A DNA stretch of 39,184 bases from EX4484-2 sp964592095. GTDB lineage: Archaea > Altiarchaeota > Altiarchaeia > IMC4 > QMZM01. The DNA is taken from the NCBI GenBank assembly GCA_964592095.1, contig CAZQER010000004.1, positions 1 through 39,184 of the forward strand, given 5' to 3'. A model generated the notes under the pieces. It saw only the letters and a list, made by a program, of their open reading frames with translations, did no database searches and had not been told where the DNA came from. The position numbers and the translations under genes were made by a program. This document shows positions 23,258 to 31,597 of the stretch, one piece after another; the stretch's first letter is position 1; the number at the start of each line of letters is the position of its first letter.

Positions 23258-23306
23258 AGAAGAGAATATTTAACTATATTATCCATCCAAGGCAAAGATT
23301 TCAAGG

Positions 23307-23612
23307 GTGATAGAGGATTCCAAAACTCCAGAGAGGGTAATGAATATAGATGACTATCGGAAGGTATTATCTACCGAACAGCAGAATACGATAGTTCAGG
23401 CCGGGCTAATGATGTTAGAAAAACAGGACATGATGTTAGAAAAGCAGGAGCAGACCATTGAGGAGGTCAGAGGGGTCAGAGAGGAGATTAAAGACCTGAG
23501 AACGGACATGGGAAATTATCTTGACAAGCGGTTTGAGAGATTGGAGGAGGGCAGGGAGAATAAAGGCAAGGATAGGAATGTAATTTTATTACTTAATATG
23601 CCTTACCCATGA
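23307..23612 (+). CDS. short coiled-coil protein, possibly a gene remnant
   Basis: 101 residues from a GTG at 23307, or 90 from the ATG at 23340. Residues 20-85 are a charged coiled coil (QAGLMMLEKQDMMLEKQEQ, EEVRGVREEIKDLRTDM). It resembles the C-terminal tail attached to some archaeal acylphosphatase-like proteins, but the catalytic domain is absent and an in-frame stop lies just upstream at 23271. Base composition is visibly richer in G than the neighbours. The end runs 20 bases into the convergent secY gene, as if the original C-terminus was lost. No ribosome binding site is evident. It could be a small functional protein or a decayed fragment. Confidence 0.4.
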   Translation: MIEDSKTPERVMNIDDYRKVLSTEQQNTIVQAGLMMLEKQDMMLEKQEQTIEEVRGVREEIKDLRTDMGNYLDKRFERLEEGRENKGKDRNVILLLNMPYP

Positions 23613-25020
23613 ATCTCCTGAATGCCGGATGCATCTCTGACATTTGTTCCTTCTGTACCTGTTCATATATATTGTATAGAATACCTACTGTGAGCAGGAT
23701 ACCTGTTCCAGAACCAACAGCACCCATCAAATCAGCTATTAACGCAAGTAAACCAACCGCGATAGAACTTATTACTGTGATCTGTGGGATATACCTATTT
23801 AAAACCCTTTCTATTACTCTTTTATCCCTTCTGAATCCAGGTATCTGCATTCCACCATCCTGAATCTGTTCTGCTATACTGTCTGCACTTAGCCCAGTTG
23901 TTTCAACCCAGAATTTACCAAATAGTAAACATAGACAAAGAAATGCTACACTGTAGAGTATTAAATGTGTTACAACATTCATATCCAATAACCTGTAGAG
24001 ATTATCGGGACCCAGAATTCCATAGAGATCACCAAGGGTCAGATTATGACCAATATGGTACACAATCTCCTGAAACATGGTTGGGTTGTTTGGCGGGTTA
24101 TGGATATCAACTCCCGCTATATGCGCCCACATTCTTATATTGGCTAAAAGCGCTGCTGCAAGTATTACGGGGATATTTGAAACATAGAAAAATTTTAATG
24201 GATACCTGCCACCAACACCCCTTATGCCTCCGTAGGATAGGGGTATCTCAAGTCGCATGGACTCACCAAGAACCACAACCAAAAATACAACTATAACTGC
24301 TATAATTGGAAATAGATAACCAGATGAGAAAAGTTCAAAAAATGTTACATTCCCATTAAGAAAACTATTTATGGTGTGCGGTATTATACCTACATAGTTT
24401 CCTGCATCATTCTTCATAAAATTGAAGGAAGCAGTTATAATCCTCTGTGATACACCACCTGCAATAAACAAACCTATACCTGAACCTATACCCCATTTAG
24501 ATACAACCTCATCAAGAAACATAAGGAGTATTGAACCAAGCGCTATCTGGAATATAATAAAAAGCACCAGTGGATGAAGCGGATTCCATACATCCTCTCC
24601 TAGTAGGGTAATTCCCAAATGAAATCCCATTACTACCCCCCCCGCCTCAAAGAATGAAATTAAAACGGTTAAAATCTTCTGGGTTGCCTGAAATAGTGCC
24701 TGATTATCAGATTTACTCAAATCAAGTTCTATCATCTTCGAACCTACAAGAAGCTGTAATATAATGGATGCAGTAACTATAGGTCCAATACCCACGGAGA
24801 TTATACTACCCATCTTGCTGGCAAATATAATCTGATAAATCTGAAACATCTCAGGTATGTCTGCCCTTGAAACACCAACGGGATAAATAACACCCATGAT
24901 AAAAAACAGAACCAAGACAGATGACGACCATATTAATTTTTCCTTAAACGGGACATGTCTTCTTGGGAGCTTTACCTCAGGGATATACTTTATAAAGGGT
25001 CTAATAAATTCAAGATCCAT
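23593..25020 (-). CDS. secY: protein translocase subunit SecY
   Basis: 475 residues with ten membrane helices. SecY forms the channel through which proteins enter or cross the membrane. Recognisable parts are FIKYIPEVKLPRRHVPFKEK at the N-terminus, IPEMFQIYQIIFASKMG, the helix-2 plug region SIISVGIGPIVTASIILQLL, SKWGIGSGIGLFIAGG, SYGGIRGVGGRYPLKFFYVSNIPVILAAALL and the C-terminal RRDKRVIERVLNRYIPQITVISS with the cytoplasmic loop arginines used for ribosome binding. The start overlaps the uL15 stop by 11 bases. It is the last gene of the ribosomal operon, in its usual place. Confidence 0.96.
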   Translation of the reverse strand: MDLEFIRPFIKYIPEVKLPRRHVPFKEKLIWSSSVLVLFFIMGVIYPVGVSRADIPEMFQIYQIIFASKMGSIISVGIGPIVTASIILQLLVGSKMIELDLSKSDNQALFQATQKILTVLISFFEAGGVVMGFHLGITLLGEDVWNPLHPLVLFIIFQIALGSILLMFLDEVVSKWGIGSGIGLFIAGGVSQRIITASFNFMKNDAGNYVGIIPHTINSFLNGNVTFFELFSSGYLFPIIAVIVVFLVVVLGESMRLEIPLSYGGIRGVGGRYPLKFFYVSNIPVILAAALLANIRMWAHIAGVDIHNPPNNPTMFQEIVYHIGHNLTLGDLYGILGPDNLYRLLDMNVVTHLILYSVAFLCLCLLFGKFWVETTGLSADSIAEQIQDGGMQIPGFRRDKRVIERVLNRYIPQITVISSIAVGLLALIADLMGAVGSGTGILLTVGILYNIYEQVQKEQMSEMHPAFRRFMGKAY

Positions 25021-25450
25021 CTTCTATTTTCCCACCAACTTCATTAACCTTTTCCAGAGCCCTTTGAGAATATTTATCAATCTTTATTATGAAGGCATTT
25101 CTTACCCTCCCAGAACCCAATAATTTATCATAACCCATGCTCCGTAGGTCAATATAATACTTCTTACCCCTTACCTCTATTTTCTTTTCATTCTTAAATT
25201 TTTCCAGATTCTTATCCAGATCACCCACATTTATAATATTTTCCCTTTTAATAACATCAACAGGTCTTTTAAAGCCCCTTTTACCGAAGTGATCTGGTTT
25301 GTATTTTGAGAACCACGACCACTTATGCTTTTTACTTCCAGCATTACCTCTCCCCCCTCTGCTGCCTGCCCCTCTATGCTTTTTTGAACTCCCATATCCC
25401 TGATTCCTACAACCCCTGTGTTTATGATATTTCCTATCCTTATGAGCCAT
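25010..25450 (-). CDS. rpl15: ribosomal protein uL15
   Basis: 146 residues. Large-subunit protein with the family's very basic Gly-rich extension at the N-terminus (KYHKHRGCRNQGYGSSKKHR, then GAGSRGGRGNAGSKKHKWSW) and the globular end VIKRENIINVGDL ... KYSQRALEKVNEVGG. Length fits archaeal L15. It sits between uL30 and secY as in most archaea and overlaps secY. Confidence 0.95.
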   Translation of the reverse strand: MAHKDRKYHKHRGCRNQGYGSSKKHRGAGSRGGRGNAGSKKHKWSWFSKYKPDHFGKRGFKRPVDVIKRENIINVGDLDKNLEKFKNEKKIEVRGKKYYIDLRSMGYDKLLGSGRVRNAFIIKIDKYSQRALEKVNEVGGKIEDGS

Positions 25451-25456
25451 TGTAAT

Positions 25457-25969
25457 TTATATCATCTTTTCCAGAAGTTCATTTATCTTTTCTCCTCTAT
25501 ATCCAAGTGCACCACCAACCGAAAATGGCTTTTTAATACCTGCCCTTTCATAACCCTTTTTTGGAGGTCTCAATCTAAAGACTGGTTTTAGATTTATTGA
25601 TTTTAGATCCACCTTAAAATTCATAAAATCATTAACAAACCCCTTAATAGATTTATATGGTGTATTCTTTTTTATATACTCTTCATCAAGTCTTCTTTTT
25701 CCGGAGAATCTACCCCTCTTTTCCAGCAATTTAGTTAGGATTTCCTTATTGATCTCACCCCAGGTTACATAATCCTTTACCTTGTTTATCATACCCATAT
25801 ACTGTGGCGTATCATCAACAATTACACAATGATTTATCCTGTTTAGACGCAAAAATTTTAGAGTGGTTTTTATATCCTCCCTCATATGAACTCCACCTCT
25901 AACCCTGATGATTGCAAGTTTTTTACTTTTTTTAACATCCATTCCTTTTTTTGAATTATTACTTATCAT
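25457..25969 (-). CDS. rpl30: ribosomal protein uL30
   Basis: About 170 residues, the long archaeal/eukaryotic form of L30. LAIIRVRGGVHMREDIKTTL is the conserved N-terminal strand-helix, followed by LRLNRINHCVIVDDTPQYMG and MINKVKDYVTWGEI; the C-terminal PVFRLRPPKKGYERAGIKKP is archaeal. The start is uncertain: the ATG at 25969 gives nine extra residues, while an ATG at 25942 (MDVKKSKKLAIIRVRG) is closer to the fold. It lies five bases after the uS5 stop. Confidence 0.94.
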   Translation of the reverse strand: MISNNSKKGMDVKKSKKLAIIRVRGGVHMREDIKTTLKFLRLNRINHCVIVDDTPQYMGMINKVKDYVTWGEINKEILTKLLEKRGRFSGKRRLDEEYIKKNTPYKSIKGFVNDFMNFKVDLKSINLKPVFRLRPPKKGYERAGIKKPFSVGGALGYRGEKINELLEKMI

Positions 25970-25973
25970 CTTT

Positions 25974-26678
25974 CTATGCCGTGCCTGATTTAATGCCCAA
26001 TTCTTTGATATGTTTCGTACTTGTTTTTATCATGTTTGTATTATACAATGCATCTACAACAGCATAAGCAAAATTTATATTTGTTCTTGTACGCCCCTTT
26101 GTATTAACCCATGCATCGGATATCCCTGCCAATGAGAGTATCTTTCTTCCTATCTCCCCACTTACTAATCCCGTTCCCCTTGGAGCGGGTAGTATCTCCA
26201 CAACAACACTACCATGTTTTCCCTTTACCTTAAATGGAACAGAATGTGATTCTTTGCATTCACATTCCCAGCTTCCACACCCCCTCTTAATCTCCTTTAT
26301 ATTTAATTTAGCCCTCCTAATGGCTTTTCTAATGGTTGGTCCAGCCTCCTTGCCCTTTGCTTGTCCTATACCTATATAACCATTTCTATTTCCAACAGCA
26401 GTAACTACTCTAAATCTCATCCTTCTTCCCGAGTCAGTAACCCTCTGAACCCTCCTGACCTCAATAATCTCCTCGTTTAGGTCTGGAAGAAGTGCATCTA
26501 TTATTTCAACCTCCTTTATTGGTGTAGGAAGCAAAAATATTTCATGAATAGATTTAATTTTACCTGATTTAACCTTTCTTCCAAGTTCAGTTTTTGGTTC
26601 CCATACCTCAAATTCTTCAGATAATTCCTCTACCTCCTCTATCTCCTCTTCCTCATCCAAAACCTCATTAGGACTCAT
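25974..26678 (-). CDS. rps5: ribosomal protein uS5
   Basis: 234 residues. Small-subunit protein important for decoding accuracy. The double-stranded-RNA-binding-like domain has VQRVTDSGRRMRFRVVTAVG and NGYIGIGQAKGKEAGPTIRK, followed by the archaeal GCGSWECECKESHSVPF and the second domain VEILPAPRGTGLVSGEIGRK. The first 20 residues are strongly acidic (EEEEIEEVEELSEEFE), an unusual but plausible extension. It lies nine bases after uL18. Confidence 0.96.
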   Translation of the reverse strand: MSPNEVLDEEEEIEEVEELSEEFEVWEPKTELGRKVKSGKIKSIHEIFLLPTPIKEVEIIDALLPDLNEEIIEVRRVQRVTDSGRRMRFRVVTAVGNRNGYIGIGQAKGKEAGPTIRKAIRRAKLNIKEIKRGCGSWECECKESHSVPFKVKGKHGSVVVEILPAPRGTGLVSGEIGRKILSLAGISDAWVNTKGRTRTNINFAYAVVDALYNTNMIKTSTKHIKELGIKSGTA

Positions 26679-26686
26679 TTTCCCTT

Positions 26687-27205
26687 TTATTTCATACTCT
26701 TATCAATTTTATTTTTAATTTTATCCATCTCTTTTGTTATATCAATTTTCCTGTATGATTGAATATGCTTACCTCTAATTCTATCCTCATGTTCAAATAT
26801 ATCATCACCCGTTGGTATTTTCAACCCAGCATCAATTGTGCCTTTTACAGCTGCAAATATTCTGGATGATTTAACTACTGTATGTAATCCTGTATCAACT
26901 ATGGCACTTTTAATATTCTTTAATTTAGCCTTTTTGCCACATATATATCCCGTAAGATATGCAGAGGGTATGTTAGACGTTGCAAATTTCCAGCCATATC
27001 CCCCAAGTTCCTTTGAATTGGCGGATGTAATAACCATATCACCATCCTCATGATATTCTACAACCTGCACAGTTATGTGTTTATTTGATTTTCTAACTAC
27101 CAATCTCGGTTTTCTCGATTTGAGTAGAGATAACCTTTTTTTATAATTGGTAATGCCCTTCTCTCTCCTTTTGTAACGTAACACATATCCCTTCTTTTTC
27201 ACCAT
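26687..27205 (-). CDS. rpl18: ribosomal protein uL18
   Basis: 172 residues. 5S-rRNA-binding large-subunit protein. YVLRYKRREKGITNYKKRL at the N-terminus, RLVVRKSNKHITVQVVEY, SKELGGYGWKFATSNIPSAY and AIVDTGLHTVVKSSRIFAAV are conserved in the archaeal form. The Lys-rich C-terminus is somewhat shorter than in some relatives. Order between eL19 and uS5 is standard. Confidence 0.95.
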   Translation of the reverse strand: MVKKKGYVLRYKRREKGITNYKKRLSLLKSRKPRLVVRKSNKHITVQVVEYHEDGDMVITSANSKELGGYGWKFATSNIPSAYLTGYICGKKAKLKNIKSAIVDTGLHTVVKSSRIFAAVKGTIDAGLKIPTGDDIFEHEDRIRGKHIQSYRKIDITKEMDKIKNKIDKSMK

Positions 27206-27211
27206 TTTATC

Positions 27212-27655
27212 TCATTTCTTATGCATTCTTTCTATATATTCCAAAAGATGTCTTCTTGAGTGAAAAAGATTCCCTTTGGCTTGATAGTATAATTTTCTAT
27301 ACTCGGAATTGCTAATTTTACCATTCTCCCTGAGTTTCTTGAGTTCATCTCTCAACGCTCTAATCTTGTTCATCCATTCTTTCTTGGACGGATTTCTCGC
27401 ATTTTTTGTTCCACTTCTGTGTCCATGACCCTTCCGACGACCTTTTTTCTTCTGCAATTTCTTCTTTCTCACCCTGCCTCTACTGATACCCTTCTTTTGC
27501 TCTACAGTAATAAGTTTATTGGCAATAAAAAATCTAATATCATCCCTCGTTATGGCTTTTGATATATCTTCTATTGCATCAGGATCTATCTTTATCCTAT
27601 TGATTCCAACACCAAGCAATTCTGATGCAATTCTCTTCTGACTTCTTAGATTCAT
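27212..27655 (-). CDS. rpl19e: ribosomal protein eL19
   Basis: 147 residues, an archaeal/eukaryotic-only large-subunit protein. NLRSQKRIASELLGVGINRI opens it, followed by the basic linker KGISRGRVRKKKLQKKKGRR and GHGHRSGTKNARNPSKKEW, then a long C-terminal helix. The ATG overlaps the stop of eL32 (ATGA at 27652-27655), so the two are translationally coupled. Confidence 0.95.
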   Translation of the reverse strand: MNLRSQKRIASELLGVGINRIKIDPDAIEDISKAITRDDIRFFIANKLITVEQKKGISRGRVRKKKLQKKKGRRKGHGHRSGTKNARNPSKKEWMNKIRALRDELKKLRENGKISNSEYRKLYYQAKGNLFHSRRHLLEYIERMHKK

Positions 27656-28320
27656 TTTGCATCATTATTACTCTTAATAGACATTATCTCTCCCTTTCTT
27701 GGATTTAGTATAGTTATACCCTCTTTATTTGCAATCCTTATTATCTCATTTCTCTTTTTTCTTCCCACCGAACTTGCAATTATGACTGCCTCCTTTTTTG
27801 GATCTATTTTTTTTAATTCCACGATGTTATGCACCCGTATTGGATAAAATCCAGATGGGTGCAAATTTCTTATCTTTTTTGTTTTCTTGTACCCTATCTT
27901 TGGAGTCTTTGGTTTACCCCTCTTTTCCTCCGCCTGTTTGGAGTCTATCCCTCTTGGTTTTCTCCATACATCCTTCAATCTTTTCAATTTTGTAAACTCC
28001 TGCCTCATAAATCTTGGCTTTGTTTTCTTTTCTAAAATCCTCTTCCTAAAAAGCCTTTTTTCTTCACTTGTGAGTTTTCTCTTACCATAGAATTTTATCT
28101 TCTCTATTGGAATCTCCCTTTTTAATTCCTCCTTTTTCTTCTCAATACCTTTTTTTTCTTTCTCAGAGTTTAACCACTCTATCAGTGTTTTTCTATTTTT
28201 ACCCTTCCCTTCCTCCTCAATAAGTTTATCATAATCTATATTCTTAAGTTTCTTAATCCTGCTTTTTATATCACTTATATTACCCTTAAGTATATCCTTT
28301 TCATTCAACTCACTATTCAT
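27652..28320 (-). CDS. rpl32e: ribosomal protein eL32 with a long charged N-terminal extension
   Basis: 222 residues. The eL32 core is the C-terminal 130 residues: KTKPRFMRQEFTKLKRLKDV, WRKPRGIDSKQAEEKRGKPK, NLHPSGFYPIRVHNIVELK and AVIIASSVGRKKRNEIIRIA. The first 90 or so residues are Lys/Glu-rich and probably flexible or helical; extensions are known in some archaeal L32e proteins but their role is unclear. ATGA overlap with eL19 follows; it starts two bases after uL6. Confidence 0.92.
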   Translation of the reverse strand: MNSELNEKDILKGNISDIKSRIKKLKNIDYDKLIEEEGKGKNRKTLIEWLNSEKEKKGIEKKKEELKREIPIEKIKFYGKRKLTSEEKRLFRKRILEKKTKPRFMRQEFTKLKRLKDVWRKPRGIDSKQAEEKRGKPKTPKIGYKKTKKIRNLHPSGFYPIRVHNIVELKKIDPKKEAVIIASSVGRKKRNEIIRIANKEGITILNPRKGEIMSIKSNNDAK

Positions 28321-28321
28321 T

Positions 28322-28864
28322 TTATACTATTGGTTTTCCATCCTTTTCTATAATATATATTCCATCCTGAAAAACCCGTGGGTCAAGATTCTTTATCCTC
28401 GTAGCCTGCTCTAGATTGGCTGCTGTTTGAGCCACCATTTCTTTATCAATACCCGTTACAATTACTTCGTGACCCTTGATATCAACCTTAACATTCTCCA
28501 GAATCTTTGATTTCCTTGGATGTCTCTCCCCAAGAAAGTTTTCTATAATTACGGTATCTCCCTGAACCTTTACATTCATGGGAAAATGGGAATAAAGGAT
28601 TCTTAATTTATATGTAATTCCTTCTGTAACACCCTTTATCATGTTTTTCAATTCACCTTTTGTTGTTCCCAATATTGCCTTACCTCTTCTGCCTTTAGAT
28701 CCGGTATGAATGATTATCTTATTGTCCTTTTTCTCAATTTTTACATCAAATGGGAGTCTCTTTGTTACACTCCCCCGTTTGCCATGTATTGTAATTGCAT
28801 CATTCTCGATATTGACATCAACCTCCTCTGGAATCTCAACTTCCAATTCCATTTTACTTACCAT
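28322..28864 (-). CDS. rpl6: ribosomal protein uL6
   Basis: 180 residues. Large-subunit protein near the factor-binding site, made of two repeated domains. MELEVEIPEEVDVNIEN, ITIHGKRGSVTKRLPF and GTTKGELKNMIKGVTEGITY are in the first; FPMNVKVQGDTVIIENFLGERHPR and the ending RVFQDGIYIIEKDG are in the second, as in archaeal L6. MVSK at the start may be an extension, with the ATG five codons in as an alternative. The stop of uS8 overlaps the start by one base. Confidence 0.95.
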   Translation of the reverse strand: MVSKMELEVEIPEEVDVNIENDAITIHGKRGSVTKRLPFDVKIEKKDNKIIIHTGSKGRRGKAILGTTKGELKNMIKGVTEGITYKLRILYSHFPMNVKVQGDTVIIENFLGERHPRKSKILENVKVDIKGHEVIVTGIDKEMVAQTAANLEQATRIKNLDPRVFQDGIYIIEKDGKPIV

Positions 28865-29259
28865 TAATAAACATATGCCAATAACCTGCCACCCAAACCC
28901 TTTTTCTTTGCCTCTCTGTGACTCATCACCCCTTTAGATGTAGAAACAATCAATACTCCAAAATCTCTCGCAGGCAGAAATCTCTGTTCCCACTTTGTAA
29001 ACTCGTTATGCTTTACAGGATACCTTGGTTTTATTATCCCACAATCATTTATTCTGTGGATCAGATTTATTTTAATGTTGTTGCCCCCTCCATCCTCCTC
29101 TAATTCAAACTCTCCTATATAACCCTCTCTCTGAAATATTCTGAGTATATCTATCAATAATTTTGATACCGGTTTTACTATACATTCCCTTTTACCTACC
29201 CTTTCATGATTCTTTATATTAACTATTGCATCATTTATTAGGTCGTGCATCATTTTCAT
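28864..29259 (-). CDS. rps8: ribosomal protein uS8
   Basis: About 131 residues. Small-subunit assembly protein that binds the central domain of 16S rRNA. MHDLINDAIVNIKNHERVGK, CIVKPVSKLLIDILRIFQRE, GIIKPRYPVKHNEFTKWEQR and the C-terminal VLIVSTSKGVMSHREAKKKG are family signatures. Four closely spaced ATG codons (29259, 29253, 29250) and a TTG at 29262 compete as start. The promoter below suggests a leaderless message beginning near 29256-29259. Confidence 0.94.
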   Translation of the reverse strand: MKMMHDLINDAIVNIKNHERVGKRECIVKPVSKLLIDILRIFQREGYIGEFELEEDGGGNNIKINLIHRINDCGIIKPRYPVKHNEFTKWEQRFLPARDFGVLIVSTSKGVMSHREAKKKGLGGRLLAYVY

Positions 29260-29276
29260 CAAATTAGATTAGAGTA

Positions 29277-29286
29277 AATTTATAGA
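29277..29286 (-). promoter_or_regulatory. probable TATA box of the uS8-secY operon
   Basis: Read on the minus strand, CTATAAATTT is a strong TATA element about 22-27 bases before the first start codons of uS8, the spacing expected for a leaderless transcript. It lies in the 64-base gap between uS12 and uS8 and suggests that the uS8-secY group is transcribed independently of the RNA polymerase operon. Confidence 0.5.
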
Positions 29287-29323
29287 CTGAAAACTTAAAA
29301 ATGAAAACATAAAGAAAATCTAA

Positions 29324-29752
29324 TTATCTTTGAGGCTTCTCTTTTCTACCATGCACCAATTCATTTAAGGAGATATCGTTTACTTTTATTACCTTATATC
29401 TTACACCCGAAATATCACCCATTGATCTACCTTTTCTTCCACCAATTCCCTCAATCGTGACTTCATCATGTTCTTCAATAAATGTAACTGCCTTGTCTCC
29501 AGGACAAAATGCAGTAACCTGTCTTCCATTTTTCAATAACTGAACCCTTACACATTTCCTTATTGCCGAGTTCGGTTGTTTGGCTTCAATTCCAACCTTT
29601 TCAAGCACTATGCCCTTGGCCTGGGGTGCACCCTCCAAGGGGTCATGTTTCTGTTTTAGCCTTAAGACTCTTCTTGCATAATCTGTTTTTTTCCATCTGA
29701 ATTTCTTTCTCCTATCTGCTATGTTTTTTGATGCAAATTCTCCTCTGCCCAT
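29324..29752 (-). CDS. rps12: ribosomal protein uS12
   Basis: 142 residues. Small-subunit protein at the decoding centre. FRWKKTDYARRVLRLKQKHD, GAPQAKGIVLEKVGIEAKQP and NSAIRKCVRVQLLKNGRQVT are hallmarks of archaeal S12, with the KQPNSAIRKC loop that contacts the decoding site. It lies about 30 AT-rich bases after nusA. In most archaea uS7 and EF-2 follow; here uS8 follows instead. Confidence 0.97.
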   Translation of the reverse strand: MGRGEFASKNIADRRKKFRWKKTDYARRVLRLKQKHDPLEGAPQAKGIVLEKVGIEAKQPNSAIRKCVRVQLLKNGRQVTAFCPGDKAVTFIEEHDEVTIEGIGGRKGRSMGDISGVRYKVIKVNDISLNELVHGRKEKPQR

Positions 29753-29782
29753 TTTTATTAATTATTAAAAAATTAAAAATTA

Positions 29783-30214
29783 TTAAAATACCTTCACATT
29801 TATATTATCTATATTATAATGCCTCTTTGCCAATTTCTTTGCGATCTTTATTCTCATACCATTATGACCAATTATCTTTTTTCTATCCAACTTCCTTACC
29901 TTAATATCTGCTACCTTTCCATTACCCTCCTTTTTAATCACAACCTCTTTAATTTTAACAGGATGAAAGAGATTCTCAATAAATTTTTCTATATTGTCTG
30001 AAAACTCCATAACTATAATACTCTTACCTGTGACTTTCCTTACCTTCTCTATATTTGAGCCGTTTCTTCCAATGGCTAAACCCATATTGCCCTTTTTTAT
30101 AAGGAATGCCATTACATTTTGCATCCTTATACAATCCTTTACAGTTGCTCCTGTAAGTGTCTCAAATAATGTTATATATTTTATCTCTTCATTACTAAGT
30201 CTTATTTTACCCAC
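29783..30214 (-). CDS. nusA: archaeal NusA-like transcription factor
   Basis: 143 residues, the short archaeal NusA consisting of two KH RNA-binding domains. The KH loops are visible as IGRNGSNIEKV (about 53-63) and IGHNGMRIKIA (about 114-124). The N-terminal polymerase-binding and S1 domains of bacterial NusA are absent, as expected. The start is a GTG at 30214 preceded by GAGGTG at good spacing. It lies between eL30 and uS12, its conserved archaeal location. Confidence 0.93.
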   Translation of the reverse strand: MGKIRLSNEEIKYITLFETLTGATVKDCIRMQNVMAFLIKKGNMGLAIGRNGSNIEKVRKVTGKSIIVMEFSDNIEKFIENLFHPVKIKEVVIKKEGNGKVADIKVRKLDRKKIIGHNGMRIKIAKKLAKRHYNIDNINVKVF

Positions 30215-30236
30215 AATAGCACCTCGCTTTACCTCA

Positions 30237-30536
30237 TTACTTCAGTTTCTTTAATATATCCTTATCATCAACATCCATTACTGCCATGACAGCAATTGGG
30301 AATGGTTTACCACATATTGAGCCTAACTCAATGCTATTGTCATCTATTATTCTGTATGGTATTTCAGATAATCTAGAATAATATATAATATCCTCCTTAA
30401 TTTCAGTAGGACAATTACTACTAATTATTACTAATTTAGGATTATCATTTAATAAAGCACTCACTACATTTTTACTTCCTATCACTATCTTCCCCTTCTT
30501 TACCACATTTTCAATTCCTGATTTTACATCCTTCAT
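30237..30536 (-). CDS. rpl30e: ribosomal protein eL30
   Basis: 99 residues, an L7Ae-fold protein of the archaeal/eukaryotic large subunit. KSGIENVVKKGKIVIGSKNV and KLVIISSNCPTEIKEDIIYY are typical, as is the ending GSICGKPFPIAVMAVMDVDD. The ATG overlaps the rpoA2 stop (ATGA at 30533-30536), which couples it to the polymerase genes as in most euryarchaea. Confidence 0.94.
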   Translation of the reverse strand: MKDVKSGIENVVKKGKIVIGSKNVVSALLNDNPKLVIISSNCPTEIKEDIIYYSRLSEIPYRIIDDNSIELGSICGKPFPIAVMAVMDVDDKDILKKLK

Positions 30537-31597
30537 TTTTTCTTTTTCGATTTTTTCTGCATCAGTGCAGGTGTGATAGCCAATTCCACAGTTCCTGTTC
30601 CTATTGGTATTGGCTGACCTATTATTATATTCTCAGGAACACCATCCAATGTATCCACCTCCCCATATAATCCCGCCTTAAGTATATGTTTTTCAGTTTC
30701 TTCAAATGATGCCCTTGCCAAAACAGATTCCTTTGAACCAGAAATACCCTGTCTTCCTACTGCTTGTATATCCCCCATAAGCGTCATCTGGTCAGCAACT
30801 AACATGATATGTCTAATATCTACATCCAAATTCTGGTCCTCCAGAACCCTCATAGACTCCTTTACTATGGCATTTCTTGCGGCTTCAATTCCAAGTGTTT
30901 CATATATCTGTCTAATATCGTTCGTGGTAGTCCTGCTTTTATCAACACCCTTTACATTGTAGACTGCTTTAAGATTAGAACCATCAGTATATAACACATA
31001 CTCATCATTCTCCTTTCTTATGAACACTTTATTGATACCCTTTACACCCCTTATTCTTTTCTTGGATAGTTTGTTTTCAATTTTCTTTAATTCGTATATA
31101 GAGTCCTTTTTTATTATGAAGGTATTGCCCTCTGTTTTGTCATCAGTATACTTCTGCAGAACCTTTTTTGCATCTTCATCATCTGTTTCAATAACAAGTT
31201 GTTTATTTTTTACATCTATACACATCTTACAGACATCTGGGATAAATCTTTCATGAATCTTCCTTGCAATACTCTTTACCTTTTCTTCATCATTCGATAT
31301 TTTCTTATCTAGATAAATAGTCATCATGGGGTCCTTGGGATTTCTTCTTGCATCTATTATCTCTATCAGTCTTGGTAATCCCAAAGGCACAGAAAGTTCT
31401 GCTACCCCTGCATAGTGAAATGTTCGTAGAGTCATCTGTGTTCCGGGTTCTCCTATGGACTGCGCTGCAACAGTACCAACGGCCTCACCTGGGTCAACAA
31501 GTGACCTTTTATAATCCTCCAAAAACCTCTCCTTCTCCTTTTTATTTAGATGTTTCAATCTCTCCTTTATACTTTCAGGAATCTGGAAGTTTTCCAT
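30533..31597 (-). CDS. rpoA2: RNA polymerase subunit Rpo1C (A'')
   Basis: 354 residues, the C-terminal portion of the split largest subunit. LVDPGEAVGTVAAQSIGEPG then TQMTLRTFHYAGVAE contains the trigger-loop region, GLPRLIEIIDARRNPKDPMM follows, and VADQMTLMGDIQAVGRQGIS and LDGVPENIIIGQPIPIGTG lie near the C-terminus. The insertion region at 100-210 is Lys-rich. The start overlaps the rpoA1 stop by 23 bases. Confidence 0.96.
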   Translation of the reverse strand: MENFQIPESIKERLKHLNKKEKERFLEDYKRSLVDPGEAVGTVAAQSIGEPGTQMTLRTFHYAGVAELSVPLGLPRLIEIIDARRNPKDPMMTIYLDKKISNDEEKVKSIARKIHERFIPDVCKMCIDVKNKQLVIETDDEDAKKVLQKYTDDKTEGNTFIIKKDSIYELKKIENKLSKKRIRGVKGINKVFIRKENDEYVLYTDGSNLKAVYNVKGVDKSRTTTNDIRQIYETLGIEAARNAIVKESMRVLEDQNLDVDIRHIMLVADQMTLMGDIQAVGRQGISGSKESVLARASFEETEKHILKAGLYGEVDTLDGVPENIIIGQPIPIGTGTVELAITPALMQKKSKKKK

